Source of the DNA: Aralia elata
Taxonomy: Eukaryota; Streptophyta; Magnoliopsida; Apiales; Araliaceae
Assembly (NCBI GenBank): GCA_034770075.1
Contig: CM068377.1
Location: 51,810,271-51,874,270 of the forward strand
Reading direction: 5' to 3'
DNA length: 64,000 nt
The notes beneath the pieces are model-generated. The model searched no databases. It saw nothing but the letters and a program-made list of their open reading frames with translations, and had not been told where the DNA came from. Each line of letters opens with the position of its first letter. The first letter of the stretch is position 1. Shown here in pieces: positions 9,390 to 21,098 of this stretch. The position numbers were made by a program, and so were the translations under genes.

Positions 9390-11786
9390 GCAGGTCACTC
9401 CTAGGAGGAGAAGGTCATCACATTCGGCCGAGATTGTTACCAGATTCCCATCGATGATTAGCTTGATTTGTTGGTGGAGCGTGGAGGGAACTGCCCCGGC
9501 CATGTGTATCCATGGCCTCCCTAACAGCAGGTTGTAGCTGGCCGCGATGTCAAGAACTTGGAAAGAGATGTCAAAAGTACAGGGCCCTATCTCCACCGAC
9601 AACTCTATTTCTCCAATGGTATCCCTCCGGGATCCGTCAAAAGCCCGGACCACCACATGACTGATCCGTAGGCGCTTGGAACTGATGTTCATTTTCTTTA
9701 GCGTACTGAGAGGACATATATTCAATGTCGATCCCCCATCGATCAGCACCCCATTCATGACATATCCTGAAGAGATTACCGCAATGTGTAGCGGTTTTCG
9801 GTGCCCCCTCCCCTCCTTGGGAATGTCCTCATCCGCAAAGGATATTGCGTCGCTTTCCAATAGGTGGCCCACCAGCTGGCCGAAAACCTCCTCACTAATT
9901 TCTTTGGGCACGTATGCCTCCTCCAGAACCTTCGTCAGGGTTTTGCAATGCTCACTGGATGACAACACCAAGTCCATGACTGATGTTAGGGTTGACTCCT
10001 CATTTAAAATCTGGATCCCTCTTGTTTCTGGGTGATCCATCCGTTTCAAAAATTCTATGGCCCTTTCCTCGGAAACCTCTTTATTTTTTCTCTTTTGGCT
10101 CTCAAGGACTCGCCCGGGAAGATATAAGGGGTTCCCCTTTGTCGTCACCGAAGCACAGCTGGCCGCTTCCTCTGGTATTCCCCCATAATTCCAGGGTACA
10201 GTCTTTAGACTACTGATAGGGAGTTGCGGCCTTGCCGCAAGGATGATGGGCCTCGGAGCCGTCAACTTGACAGGTCCCTCTGTGCTATTCGTACCTATCC
10301 CTATCAACCTGATGGGCGCTCCCCGTGCACTCCCATGATCATGTATCACGTTGATCATTTCCTCAATTTTCTGCACATAGTTCAACCTTGGCGGCCCCCC
10401 AGCCTCACTTGCCTCCGTCACATTGACTCCCCCTCCATCATGTCTTGGCAGGGGATTTGCCTTAACATTCGGGGAGTCTGGTTGTTCCACCACAATTTCC
10501 CCATTGTCGATCATGTTCTGAATTATATGTTTCAATGTCCAACAATCTTGTGTATCATGACCCGGGGAACCCGAGTGGTAGGCGCACCGTTTGCTTGGGT
10601 CAAATCTCCTTCCCTTCGGGTCACTTGGGGGAGCCAAATTGATTATCTTCTTTTGGGCCATCAATACCGCCAAAATCCGCTCGAGAGGCTCCCCGAGTGG
10701 GGTGAATACTCGATTTTGCGAGGCCTCATATCTTCTTCGCCCCTCTGCCCTTTGATCTGTGAAGTTTGGCTGTCGGGATGGCCCTACCCTTTGCACCTGT
10801 ACCGGAAGATGGCTTTCTGTTTTTCTGGATGACCCCTGTAGGATGAGGGAGACATCCTCTTCCTTCTTCTTTTGGACCCTCCGGGAAGTGCTGCCATAGT
10901 TTCCATTCTGTATTTGCTCGGCAGCCGTTTCTAAAGCAGTAAAATCCCGGATTTTACCCGATTTCAACCCCATATCTACCATCTCTCCATGTTTAATCAT
11001 TTCAGCGAAGGGTCTTCCAATCCCCGAGATGACTCGTTCATAATACGGTGCCTCTTGAATGTCTACAAAGGTCATCACCATCTCTGATTCGCTCATCGGG
11101 GGGGTTACCTGTGCAGCCATGCCCCTCCATCGTTGCGCATATTCCCTGAAGGATTCCCTAGGTTGTTTCTTAACCTTTGTCATTTGATACCTGTCAGGGG
11201 CCATCTGGGCCTGAAAGCTGTATTGGGTTAAGAAAGTATGGGCCAATTCCTCCCAGTTGTGGATTCGGGCGTTGTCAAGGCGGGCATACCAAATTCTTGC
11301 CTCCCCCGTTAAGCTTTTCTGGAACAGTTGCATTCTCAACCCTTCGTCCTCGGCATAAGACCCGAGTTCTCCAATGTATATTTTCAAGTGGGTGTAGGGA
11401 TCCCCCTTCCCGTTGTATTTTTCAAACTCAGGGATTTTAAATTTCTCCGGGTATCTGGCTCCGGGGAAAACACATAAATCTGAATAGTTAACCCTGCCGA
11501 GGGACCCTATGCCCTTCATAGATTGGATGGTTTCTTCCATTTGTCTCATTTTCTTCCGCAAGTCATCTGTATCTCCCTCTTCCGGGATAGTAATCACTGC
11601 TTTGTTTGGTACGGGAATGGCCTTTGGGACGACTGGCTCGCCCTTAGGTGGATCATCCTTAGGTAGTTCCTGCCTGGGTATCAACTGCTCTCTTAGCATT
11701 ATGGCCATTTCTAACATCTGCTTCTTAAAGTCATCAAATTCCTCCCTAGATATGGCACCGGAATTGGTAGATGGAATATCAGCCAT
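9384..11786 (-). CDS. gag: Tat-type gag-protease polyprotein (800 aa)
   Basis: The ORF starts MADIPSTNSGAISREEFDDF. Residues about 120-260 form the retrotransposon capsid domain (FEKYNGKGDPYTHLKIY, GEARIWYARL, SFREYAQRWR). A C/H-rich knuckle CAYHSGSPGHDTQDC follows near residue 400. At the C-terminal side the protease shows VLIDGGSTLNICP, with DGGS in place of the common DTGS, and LLLGRPWIHMAGAVPS. The frame ends at 9384 in a short non-homologous tail because of a frame break. Its length fits gag plus protease of the lineage. The first ATG was chosen because homology begins just after it; an upstream in-frame extension is possible. Confidence 0.88.
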   Translation of the reverse strand: MADIPSTNSGAISREEFDDFKKQMLEMAIMLREQLIPRQELPKDDPPKGEPVVPKAIPVPNKAVITIPEEGDTDDLRKKMRQMEETIQSMKGIGSLGRVNYSDLCVFPGARYPEKFKIPEFEKYNGKGDPYTHLKIYIGELGSYAEDEGLRMQLFQKSLTGEARIWYARLDNARIHNWEELAHTFLTQYSFQAQMAPDRYQMTKVKKQPRESFREYAQRWRGMAAQVTPPMSESEMVMTFVDIQEAPYYERVISGIGRPFAEMIKHGEMVDMGLKSGKIRDFTALETAAEQIQNGNYGSTSRRVQKKKEEDVSLILQGSSRKTESHLPVQVQRVGPSRQPNFTDQRAEGRRRYEASQNRVFTPLGEPLERILAVLMAQKKIINLAPPSDPKGRRFDPSKRCAYHSGSPGHDTQDCWTLKHIIQNMIDNGEIVVEQPDSPNVKANPLPRHDGGGVNVTEASEAGGPPRLNYVQKIEEMINVIHDHGSARGAPIRLIGIGTNSTEGPVKLTAPRPIILAARPQLPISSLKTVPWNYGGIPEEAASCASVTTKGNPLYLPGRVLESQKRKNKEVSEERAIEFLKRMDHPETRGIQILNEESTLTSVMDLVLSSSEHCKTLTKVLEEAYVPKEISEEVFGQLVGHLLESDAISFADEDIPKEGRGHRKPLHIAVISSGYVMNGVLIDGGSTLNICPLSTLKKMNISSKRLRISHVVVRAFDGSRRDTIGEIELSVEIGPCTFDISFQVLDIAASYNLLLGRPWIHMAGAVPSTLHQQIKLIIDGNLVTISAECDDLLLLGVTCQ

Positions 11787-12553
11787 TTCAGATATGGAGT
11801 TTTGGGCCCTTTTAGACTGCGAACGGGTTTGAGGAGCAATCCTACAGAAACCAGAGTTCGAAGTTTAGTCTTGGGGAGTAAAAAAATGCGGATGCATGCT
11901 GAAGCTGTAATTTTTTGTGTCTTTGGGGTTTTTTAATCTTTCCTTGCAAAACAGAAATTTAGTAGTCCTCTAATGCAATGACAAATGCTAAACATGGCTT
12001 TATTAAGCTCCCCAGCTGTTCTCTGCAAAACATAGAGGTTAGTAATTTATCTCGGCAAAAAGGAAGGCGGATATGAATAATATCATGATATTTATGCGTG
12101 AAATGTAAAAAGGCATGAAGAGACTTTTCCTGCGTAGGGTTAATCTGAGGCTGACCTATCCTGGGGTTACTCTCACGGGCTTTTCGGCATGAAGGTCCCC
12201 AAATCTTCGCAATCTATTCGTCTGAGCCCTTTCGATTGGAGCGGATTTGGGTGGTGCGTTTCCTGAGCCATCTCCGGGGAGCAGCCCCTTCGAGTCCAGT
12301 AATAAGCAACCGACAGGTTCGCCTCAGGAGGAGGTACTCTCTCGACATACATTCACATTCATCGTCCTCACCGCATGCAAATGATTACTTGAAAGTAAAG
12401 CAATTCTATTCAATCATTCACTTATTGGACAGAAACACACATTCACATAACAAAACGTTCAAAAGATCACAATATCGCACACACACACATATTCATGAAT
12501 TTTAAAGGATAAGAAAGCATCAAGATTTGAAAGCGGCTTAAGCCCTCTACTTG
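11787..12553 (-). other. Leader (5' UTR) of the Tat-type element
   Basis: About 770 bp between PBS and gag ATG without a supported ORF. It probably holds packaging and translation signals, but no motif can be named from the sequence. Confidence 0.7.
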
Positions 12554-12571
12554 TCCCCAGCAGAGTCGCCA
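12554..12571 (-). promoter_or_regulatory. Primer-binding site of the Tat-type element
   Basis: On the minus strand TGGCGACTCTGCTGGGGA starts 2 bases after the LTR terminus. This is the form usual in Ogre/Tat elements and is commonly assigned to tRNA-Arg; I did not check the pairing against a tRNA. It fixes the element's orientation and the 5' LTR end at 12574. Confidence 0.85.
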
Positions 12572-12573
12572 GC

Positions 12574-14632
12574 TGTCGACGCCGGTTTTTTTTCCCTTCG
12601 CGGGTCCTTTTAGTCTTTTCCAATTTTATCCTTCTTAATTTAATGATTTTGGGAAAAGGTCGGCATTAATGTCGACGGGGTTTTGAAAGATCGCCTTTTA
12701 TGATGAGCCAATTAATCATAGTCGCCAGTTGGTATATTTGAAATGGATGTACCAACTCATCCGAGTTTTCGTTTTTTTATATATCGCTGGCTCATATGTG
12801 ACTCCGAATTAATTGGTCCGCGAATCGAGATTCATGGAGTTCGGGGGCTTGCTTAAGTGAGGGGAAGGTGTTAGGCACCCCTCGACTTCCGTGAAATACG
12901 GTTACCGCAATCTTGATACTGTCCTATCCTTTAATTCATGAAATGGGCATATGTGCAGGTGTGTATGTGTGCTTATGTGAATGTTGTGGTGAGTTTGTAT
13001 GAAAGAATCATTTGGATTTTTAGGGAGAATCGTGCTTTAGTTTGAGAACGCTTCGGAATGTCTTTTCGGCATACACGAGAAAGCTTTATGAGAAAGGTTT
13101 GATTTTAATTGTCAAAAACTATGAGGTTTTTTATTGGGTGTCGTTTTGGTAAAAACAAGAGTTTTAAACCTTTAACCAAAATAGGAATCGAGATTTGTAC
13201 GTTGCTTTCATAAATGATAGGCAATTTCTAGGATCTCTTTCGCCCTATGCATCAAGGTTTAATAAAACATTTAATTTCTTTTATAAAACTCCTTTTCGTG
13301 GCATTTGAAAACAACTTCTTTTTTAGCTCTCTCGTAGAATAGGAATCGACTTTCGTTAGCATTTCCAAATTTTTAGCCTTGTGATGCTAATATCCTACTT
13401 TGATTGGTTTTAGAAAAATCTTTATCGTTTAATCTTTTGAAATCATTTTGGTGTCACAAAATCTAATCAAGCGTAAACACGCGTCGGGGGTATTCACGGG
13501 CATGTCAGCCATCAAAATATCCCCAAACGCCAACAATCACATATTTCACTAATACGGGGCCTTAAACCCGATTCTCGCCTTAGCGTCGTTTTAAGGCCCG
13601 ACAATTACATATTACAAAACAAGCACCTTGAATCTATTACATACATCAAAACGTCCATCATCGGATTTGAACCACGGGGTCGCTTTCCTAGGCTCACACG
13701 AGATTACGACGTACCCACAAAATGAATGCTACACAACTAACCAACCCGGATTTATCTAATACACCATGATATCCAAAAATGACAATCTAAATAAATTACA
13801 CCCAATAAATTATCACAAACAAGCTAGAAATTTTATCAATTGGATATCCTCAGGTTATTAGGAAGAATTTTGTTCCGATGGAACCCTCACCAATAATCCC
13901 TAATCCATGATTGTTCAACAAGATCCATGAAAGTTATAACTAATTTACCCAATCAATATAACATGAATTACTAGAACAAATAGAAATTTTCACCTTGCAA
14001 TTGATCTCAAATGGATATGAACTTGTGTATTTGAATAGGATGAAGAGTGTATTTGATACAATCAAAAATCAAAAGAATTAAATTCTCTCTTTTTTCTTTC
14101 TTTTCTTCCTATTTGATTGCAAATTTTTGCTCTTTTTCTCTCTATTTCCGTGCTTCTTCTTCTTGCTGGAATTCTTCTTCTTCCCCAACTTTCAACTTCT
14201 TCCCCCCTGTATGCTGAGCGAAAAATGAGCTGAAATAGGCTGGCTGGCTGGCCCATTTCCCATCGCACTCAGCTGATAGTGCTGATTTCCTGGTTTTCGT
14301 GCTGGCGCACCCACTTGGCCGCAGATCAATCCGCGGCTGGCTGGCTTGACTTTCTCAATTTTCGTGTTACGCCTCGATTTTCATGCCGTGACGCTGCTTT
14401 TCGCTGACAGGTTCGTATTTTACAGTCCGGGAATCATTGGGAGGCGTGCCACACCTTCCGGGAATGCCAAATTCGGATAGCCTTGCTGTCATGTCGATCT
14501 CGGTTGCAAATTGTCATGGTGGCGTCGAGCGTCCGTACCTTTTCTGTCTTTTGCTCTCGCAGGACGGTCCATTTGACGAATTTGCCCTCCTGTCAAGGTT
14601 AGTATACGAAGTGCAAAATTTGGGTGTCTACA
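12574..14632 (-). repeat. 5' LTR of the Tat-type element (2059 bp)
   Basis: It has TG...CA ends: on the plus strand it opens TGTCGACGCCGG and closes GGTGTCTACA. Positions 13147-14632 repeat 1-1487 almost exactly. The promoter for the minus-strand genomic RNA must lie here. I could not pick a TATA box with confidence. Confidence 0.95.
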
Positions 14633-15778
14633 AATATATTAATCAAGTTGGTAAAAACCTTTCCCAAGTGAGCTAACATTTGGGCTTTAATAAAATTTCT
14701 TTTTGGGCTCATTCTTACTAGTTTATGCCACTAGTTTTCTAAATATTTTTAATCCATGTTTGGTTAATAATTTAATAAGTGTTGGACCAATTTAATTAGT
14801 CCACATATTAATTATCCAAGTCCACAATTAAATAAATGAGTGAGTTTGGTTACTAAATTAATTAAGCTAGTCCATTAGTTTTTCTTACTAATTGGACTAT
14901 AAAAATTTATTATACATATAACACATAATCTTCATTAATTAATACCCATATTAATAAATGTATAAAATTTATTCACTTACTATATTCACTTTGATTGAAT
15001 ATTTAATTAACTAACTATCTTATTAATTGTTTAATATTAATATTCTTAGGTTAGTCCACTAATTTAAATAACTATTAGTGGGCTATACATAACTAACAAT
15101 TAGTCACATATATTATCTATATAATCATAACATATTTATCATCATTGATAAATAATTATCATACACATTGAATCACATATTGTACATACACACATTCAAA
15201 TATAATCAATACTTGTATTTAGTATTCAATTTCCTTAAGAAAATGAATTCTTATTATCCATATACACATACATCCCTTTTTAAATATAATTATAACAATA
15301 ATTGTATTAATCATTAAAATCCATAATCATAGATCAAATTAGGGTTTTGATCATCTCTTTATCTATGTCTCATTTACCATACTTAGTCAATTTAAAATAT
15401 ATTGACTAGTCTTACAAATTCATATCATAAAGGAATAATCATAGTAATAATAATAATATTAATAATCATTTCTTAAAATATACATTTATCCTTTAAATAA
15501 TATATTAACCATATTTTTATAAATAATCATTTATCTTTAGTATAAAAATTAACTTATTAACCGAATATAATTTATAGTTATCAACTATTTCTTTAATAAA
15601 AAATTTACTTGAAACTATATATGAAATAAATATATATGTACATATTACATAATCACATTTCTTTCCTTGCACACATTCTCATACTTGCTTTAATATATAA
15701 TAAAAATAATTTTATTATATAAAAAAAAATTTCATACGTAAAATTTCTTATTTTAATATATCAAAAATCTTGGGTTAT
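14633..15778. other. AT-rich stretch without genes, origin unclear
   Basis: About 1.1 kb of AT-rich sequence between the Tat element and a copia LTR remnant. No ORF, PBS or LTR end is visible. Repeated 'AGTCCA...TTGGACT' phrases resemble the U3 part of the Tekay-type LTR near 61300, so it may be another LTR remnant, but I could not align it. Confidence 0.5.
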
Positions 15779-16206
15779 TATAAATTCCATATCTTATATT
15801 TAATTGGGACATTGTATGGTAAAAGGATTGAATTGTATGATAACTATTCACTGAAAGTTCTTTTGTGATTAATGTTGAAATCTATATTATCTGAAAAGTC
15901 GTTGATCGTTAAGGGGGCTTACCCTTATTGTAGAATAAATGTTATTTATTTAAATGAATTAAATAGTTTAATTTATTTATTTAAATAATATTAGAATTGT
16001 TCTAATTGATTTATTCACAACGGGTTTAATATGGAAAACCTAAACGGTCACACTGCAAAAGAAAAATATTTATTTAAGAGGTAAATGACATAATTGTAAT
16101 AATAAGTTAAGTGTATTTAATTTAGTCTATGGAGATAGAATAAATTAAATAGCTTAATATTTATTATTTAATATTTTGGAAATATTAAATATAAATTAAT
16201 AAAATG

Positions 16207-16268
<62 letters not shown>

Positions 16269-16837
16269 TACTATTATTTAATTCCTAATAGGGATTGAGA
16301 ATTAATTAATAGAAGTACTCTCTCAAGAATTCATAATTAGATTAGGAGTTTAATTAGAATAGAAACCCTAATCCTAAATAGTTTAGGGGAGGGTTTTCAT
16401 GCATCTATAAATAATAGAAGTCTTATCATAGATTATGGTTACACACTCTTGCATTAGAATTGTGGACAATACTTACAATTTCTATAGAGATAGAAACTAG
16501 GGTTTTGCCAATACCCATCTTCTTGAATAGATATTATTCCTTGGTGGATCACCTCTAGCGGCCAAACACTTGGGTGGCTAATGTTGATCAAAAAAAGGAA
16601 TTTAATCGGTGGAATTCAAGGAGAACGCAAAGGAATTGGAGTTGAACTTGTACCTGAAGAAGCTAGAATTCTATAAGGGTATAATTCTTATTCTCCATCT
16701 CTTTCATTTAATTAATAATTCTGCACAAAGAAATATCATGATAATGGTTTGTATAAAATTTTAAAATCTGATTTTATCGCGCTTCCGCTTTATTTATGTA
16801 ATATGATTGCATGTTCGCGTTATATACAAACATAACA
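15779..16837 (+). repeat. Truncated Angela/Tork-like copia LTR remnant (3' part)
   Basis: Homologous to about 35690-36726, the 3' LTR of the copia element, from ATAAATTCCATATCTTAT to the terminal ATAACA. The first roughly 750 bp of the LTR are missing. It contains TATAAATA at 16406-16413 and the conserved downstream phrase TGGTGGATCACCTCTAG. It ends against Tekay RNase H sequence. Confidence 0.85.
16208..16264. repeat. (ATT)n microsatellite inside the copia LTR remnant
   Basis: About 19 perfect ATT units. The same place in the other copies (28437, 36120, 59230) holds only 4 to 5 units, so this copy has expanded. Confidence 0.95.
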
Positions 16838-18433
16838 GATATACTTCAGACTTTTGTGGTCTGTGTATATCTCACACTTTTCTCCATATAAATAGTATCT
16901 CCATATAAATAGTATCTCCATATAAATAGTATCTCCATATCTTCAAGGCAAAAACTACTGCCGCTAACTCCAAGTTATGAGTCATATATCCCTTCTCATA
17001 ATCCTTCAATTTTCGTGACGCGTACGCAATGACCTTACCATACTACATTAGCACACAACCAAGGTCTTTATGTGACGCATCACTATACACCACAAATCCC
17101 CCTGTATTGTCAGGTACAGACAATATAAGTGCTTCACTAAGCCTTTTCTTCAATTTTATGAAACTCTCCTCACATTTATCCGTTCAAACGAACTTAACCG
17201 TCTTCCTGGTCAGATTGGTTTACGACGATGATATCTTTGAAAAATATTAAATGAATCTTCGATAGTATTCCGCTAATCCCAAGAAACTCCTGATCTCCGT
17301 CGGCGTCTTCGGTTGCTCCTAGTTGATAACTGCCTCCACCTTTACTGGATCCACCGAAACACCATCCTTGTCGATGACATGCCCCAAAAACTGCACCTTC
17401 TGCAACCAAAATTTGCACTTTGAGAACTTCGCATACAACTTCTCCTTTCTCAAAGTTTCCAATACTATTCTCAAATGTTCAACGTGTTCCTCCTTTGTCT
17501 CCGAGTACACCAAAATATCATCAGTGATCAGGACGACTAATTTGTCTAAGTGCTGTTTGAACACTCTGTTCATCATATCCATGAAAGCTGCTAGCGCATT
17601 TGTTAGTCCAAACGACATCACCAGAAACTCATAATGTCCATACCGAGTTCAGAATGTCGTCTTTGGAATATCCTCCTTCCTTACTTTCAACTGGTGGTAG
17701 CCAGTCCTCAAATCGATCTTTGAAAAGTATTTTGCTCCCTTCAATTGATCAAACAGATCGTCAATTCTGGGCAACGGATACTTGTTCTTAATAGTAACTT
17801 TGTTCAACTCGCGGTAGTCGATACAAAGCCTTAACGATCCATCTTTCTTCTTCACGAACAGGACTGGCGCTCCCCAAGGTGACACACTTGGTCGAATATA
17901 ACCTTTATCTAGCAGCTCCTATAGTTAAACCATCAGTTTCTTCGTCTCTACGGGAGCCATTCTGTAAGGTGCCTTGGATATTGGTGTCGTTCGTGGTACC
18001 AAGTCGATTATAAATTCTACTTCTCTATCAGACGGCAAACACGGTAATTCCTCTAGAAAAACGTCGGGGAACTCCCTTACCATAGGTATCTAGTCCAGTT
18101 CCCCCTCTACTCTTCGAGTATCTACCACATGAGCCAGATAACCCATGCAACCCTTCTCTAGCAATCTTTTGCTTGCATCATCGTCAGACAACAAGATTGT
18201 CTTGAAGATTTACTACTATAAAATACTACCTTCGACTTATCTGGAGTCTTCAGGTGTATACACTTCTTTTGACAGTCAATTACTACTCCGTGGTTTGATA
18301 ACCAATCCATCCCGAGAATCACATCGAATTCTCCCAAACGAATCGATATCAAATTCACGCTGAGCTTAAACCCTCTCAAATCGACACAACAAGTCCTATG
18401 AACGTAATCTACGGGAATAATCTCTTGATTGGT
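16838..18433 (-). pseudogene. pol: Decayed Tekay/Del-type pol: protease, RT and RNase H
   Basis: Read on the minus strand: a protease tail (FDVILGMDWLSNHGVVIDC) at about 18160-18420, RT fingers and palm (WGAPVLFVKKKDGSLRLCID, YFSKIDLRTGYHQL) at 17649-17885, the RT active-site region with LITDDILVYS in place of the usual F-I-D-D form (17319-17621), and RNase H (EIYTDHKSLKYI) near 16845-16990. Frames change several times and stops are common. The right end is cut by the LTR at 18434 and the left by a copia LTR at 16837. The protease frame reads by chance a few codons into the neighbouring LTR. Confidence 0.85.
16881..16940. repeat. 17-bp tandem triplication within the RNase H remnant
   Basis: TCTCCATATAAATAGTA occurs three times in a row, plus a partial fourth. 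Since 17 is not a multiple of 3 it destroys the RNase H frame. Confidence 0.95.
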
Positions 18434-20564
18434 TGATAAGTGTGTTTTATACACACAATTTGGGCACCTTTGACCTTGGAATTTTGTTAGCTTTTGGGAA
18501 TTTTATATGGTTTTTAGCTATTTTTATCATATTTCTAGATAATTTAGTTTTTAGTTATTTTTACATGTTTTATGTTGCTTTGATAAATTTTCATTATGTT
18601 TGTAGGAATTGAAATAAAGACCGCTCGGATCGTTGTTCGTAATGACTCAATGTTCGTGCTTGGACGTCCGTGCCCGAATGATAGTACAATGGAAATTAGT
18701 GTTTGGCGACGCTCGATGTTTAATTTGATGAAATTTGGAAAGCGTGCACGGCGTTCGGCGTCAGCCAAGTCGCGAGGGCAAGCCCGTGCTTGAATATCCG
18801 TGCCCGAATGGTATTATGGTGAAAATTAGTGTTTGGCGATGCTCGGTGTGTAAGTTAATGAAATTCGGAAGTTGAGCGTGCACGGCGTGCGGCATCGGCC
18901 AAGCCACGGGCGCGCGATGGGCGCTGGCATGGGCGTTGGGCGTCGTGCGCTGTCATTGGGCGTCGGCAGGCAGCAGGCGCATGGGCACTGGGCGCGCGCG
19001 TGTGCGCGGGCCTTGGCAGCACTCGGCAGGCAGGTGCGGGGTGCCAAGCGTGCAGCAGGCGGGGCGCCAAGCAGGCGGCCAGGGCGCGGGCACGCGTGCG
19101 AGCGTCGGCATTCAGCGTGCGGCGTGTGGCACCTGGCAGCGTGCTGGGCATGGCCAAGCGGCAAGCGGCAGGCTCCAGGGCCTGGGCGCGAGTGCGCCAG
19201 GCGGTGTGTGGGTGCGCCAAACCTCCTGAGTGCGATTCCAGCTGGCTTTTTGGTGCGATCTGAGCGGATTTTTGACCCATAATCTGATTTTTGCTAGGGT
19301 TTTCACAGAAGTTCTATAGAATATCTCATCGGGGCTTCATGTTGGATATTTAGGGATTGGGAAGCTAGACTAAAACATCAAAATAGAGAGCCAAAGAGCT
19401 ACAATACAAGGAAAACTCAACAAAAGCCAAAGAACCAAGAAGGAAAGGATTGTCAAAGAGATATCTAGACCTTGGGAGGCTGCACATACACAACAAGAGC
19501 TTGAGGGCTGCAATTCAAGGAATTTTCCAGCAACAAGCTAAGCAGCAAAAAGAGAAAAGAATGCCAAAGGAAGAGGAAAAGCTAGAGATTGTCATCAACC
19601 AAGCACGCAACACATGATTATCTTCTAAATGGGTTTTTTCATTTCTTGCTTTCCTTTGAATTTGTATTTCTATTTCATGATGTACACCATGTGTTTGATA
19701 TTTTGCTTAGCTACCATGAACTAGAGTTTGTATTCTAAGATTTCAATGGAACCCAACACATAGTTTGAATTGACTTCTCTCTCTTTGTTATTAATTACTC
19801 ATTTGTGAAATGAATATCATGATTTATGCTTCATATCTTAATTGCCTAGCTAGTAATTACCGTGGGAACCTATATGAACTTGACGAACGGATTATAGTGT
19901 TTAGACCTTGTTATGATATCATGCGAGAGTTAAAGATTGTTGTGGGTTATTAATTGAGATTAAGTGACGTGTGTCATGTTGATTATCCTCAATGATAGGT
20001 AACTTTTTAGTATTTAGGATAGACATATACCTAGATACCGTGTGCAACCAATGGAGAATCTATTCTTAATGATTTCTTACTTGAAAGTTGGTAACTGAAA
20101 GGACGGTTAATGAATTTTAGTGACACGTGTCTTGTAATTGTTCTTGAAATTAGTCTCTTGATAGTGTGTAGGATAGACATATACCTACATGCCGCATTAG
20201 GAAGATTCGAATTTGACCTTCGACAGAGGCTTATAAGTAGCTTTGATATCTCGGTTCGCAATTCTATGTTGTTAATTAATTCAAATGAGAGAGTTAGGAT
20301 ATTCAAATGAAGTGTTGGGGAAAATTGCAATCATAGACTTGTTAATATTAGATTCCATTATCTTTTACTTGATTATTATCTTAGTCTCTACCAACAACAA
20401 AAACATCAAATCATCATTTGTCTAATTAAAATCAAAACGATATATAGTTGGTACTTGGGATACACTAGAACAATTCCCTGTGGGTTTGACAACTCTTTTA
20501 TCATTATATTACTTATTGACCGCGTATACTTGCACGTATTTTTCGGTTGCAAAATCGACCAACA
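18434..20564 (+). repeat. LTR of non-autonomous Athila-like element NA1 (2131 bp)
   Basis: It begins TGATAAGTGTGTTTTATACA and ends GACCAACA, followed after 6 bases by an Athila-type PBS. It is homologous throughout to 25613-27685. Positions 7-23 form a hairpin (GTGTG-TTTTATA-CACAC). An internal GC-rich block (about 18870-19230) is built of GGGCGC/GTGCGG words. The U5 end (CGCGTATACTTGC) matches the Athila LTR. The 5-bp left flank is TTGGT; its TSD partner is not in the window. Confidence 0.85.
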
Positions 20565-20570
20565 AGTTTT

Positions 20571-20588
20571 TGGCGCCATTGTCGGGGA
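20571..20588 (+). promoter_or_regulatory. Primer-binding site of NA1
   Basis: TGGCGCCATTGTCGGGGA, 6 bases after the LTR end, differs by two bases from the NA2 site and closely matches the Athila site. This form is usual in Athila-type elements. Confidence 0.85.
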
Positions 20589-20702
20589 ATTGTTCTTCTA
20601 GTGTTTTTTCAATATTAATGACAATCGAATTGGTCTTAATTTAGACTTGTAAATAATTTACTTATTAGTATTTTGTTTTGTTTTGATTTTGTTTTTCAGT
20701 TA

Positions 20703-21098
20703 ATGAATGAACATAACTCTCAATGGGATTATGAGGGGACGACACAACCAAGTTCGTCAAAACTTCTTGAGCAATTGTAAGAACAAGTTGCAACGCTTTC
20801 AAGGGCTGTTAACACTCTTGAAAGCCAATCCACTCAGAATGCCTACTGTCAAAATCAAGCTGACTACAGCCCAAACTACTATCATCCGGGTTGGCAAGAT
20901 CATCCAAGCTTTTCTTGGGACAACAATCAAGATCAATGCTATGATCCAAATCTCTCATACCATTCAGAATTTGTACACCATCCTCCACCGCAAGAAAAGG
21001 ATACATCTTATTTGGAGGAGATTCTTTCCATGCAATTAGAGCAACAAGATTCAGTACGAATTCTCGAGAACCAAATGGCACAACTTGTTGAGGCTATG
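20703..21098 (+). pseudogene. gag: Athila-like gag remnant of NA1 (C-terminal region only)
   Basis: From ATG at 20703 the frame reads an Athila gag C-terminus (GWQDHPSFSWDNN, QQDSVRILENQMAQLVEAM) with one in-frame TAA after 27 codons. A T-rich tract plus CAG acceptor (about 20675-20699) precedes the ATG. The capsid domain is absent, so the element was probably non-autonomous before it was cut at 21099 by the Tekay LTR. Confidence 0.7.

Larger units (their letters stand above)
1..14632 (-). mobile_element. Tat/Ogre-type Ty3-gypsy LTR retrotransposon, nearly complete
   Basis: Two near-identical LTRs (1-1487 and 12574-14632) flank an internal region that reads on the minus strand as PBS, gag-PR, intron, RT-RNase H, second RNase H, integrase, antisense ORF, tandem array and polypurine tract. 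The dual RNase H, the PR/RT intron and the extra antisense ORF are marks of the Tat (Ogre, Grande, Retand) group. The 3' LTR is cut by the window edge, so the TSD cannot be tested; the right flank is AATAT. Over the 1487 shared bases I count about a dozen differences, including one 1-base indel in a C run, which suggests a recent insertion. Pol carries one amber codon (7088-7090) and one frame break (about 9390-9410). Confidence 0.9.

Noticed and set aside
9390..9410. Programmed -1 frameshift site between Tat gag-pro and the next exon
   Set aside because: No X XXY YYZ heptamer with a following stem is visible; a 1-bp deletion in a C/T run is simpler.
18826..19306. Alanine/arginine-rich ORFs on both strands
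   Set aside because: They come from the GC-rich block of the NA1 LTR; all six frames are open for compositional reasons.
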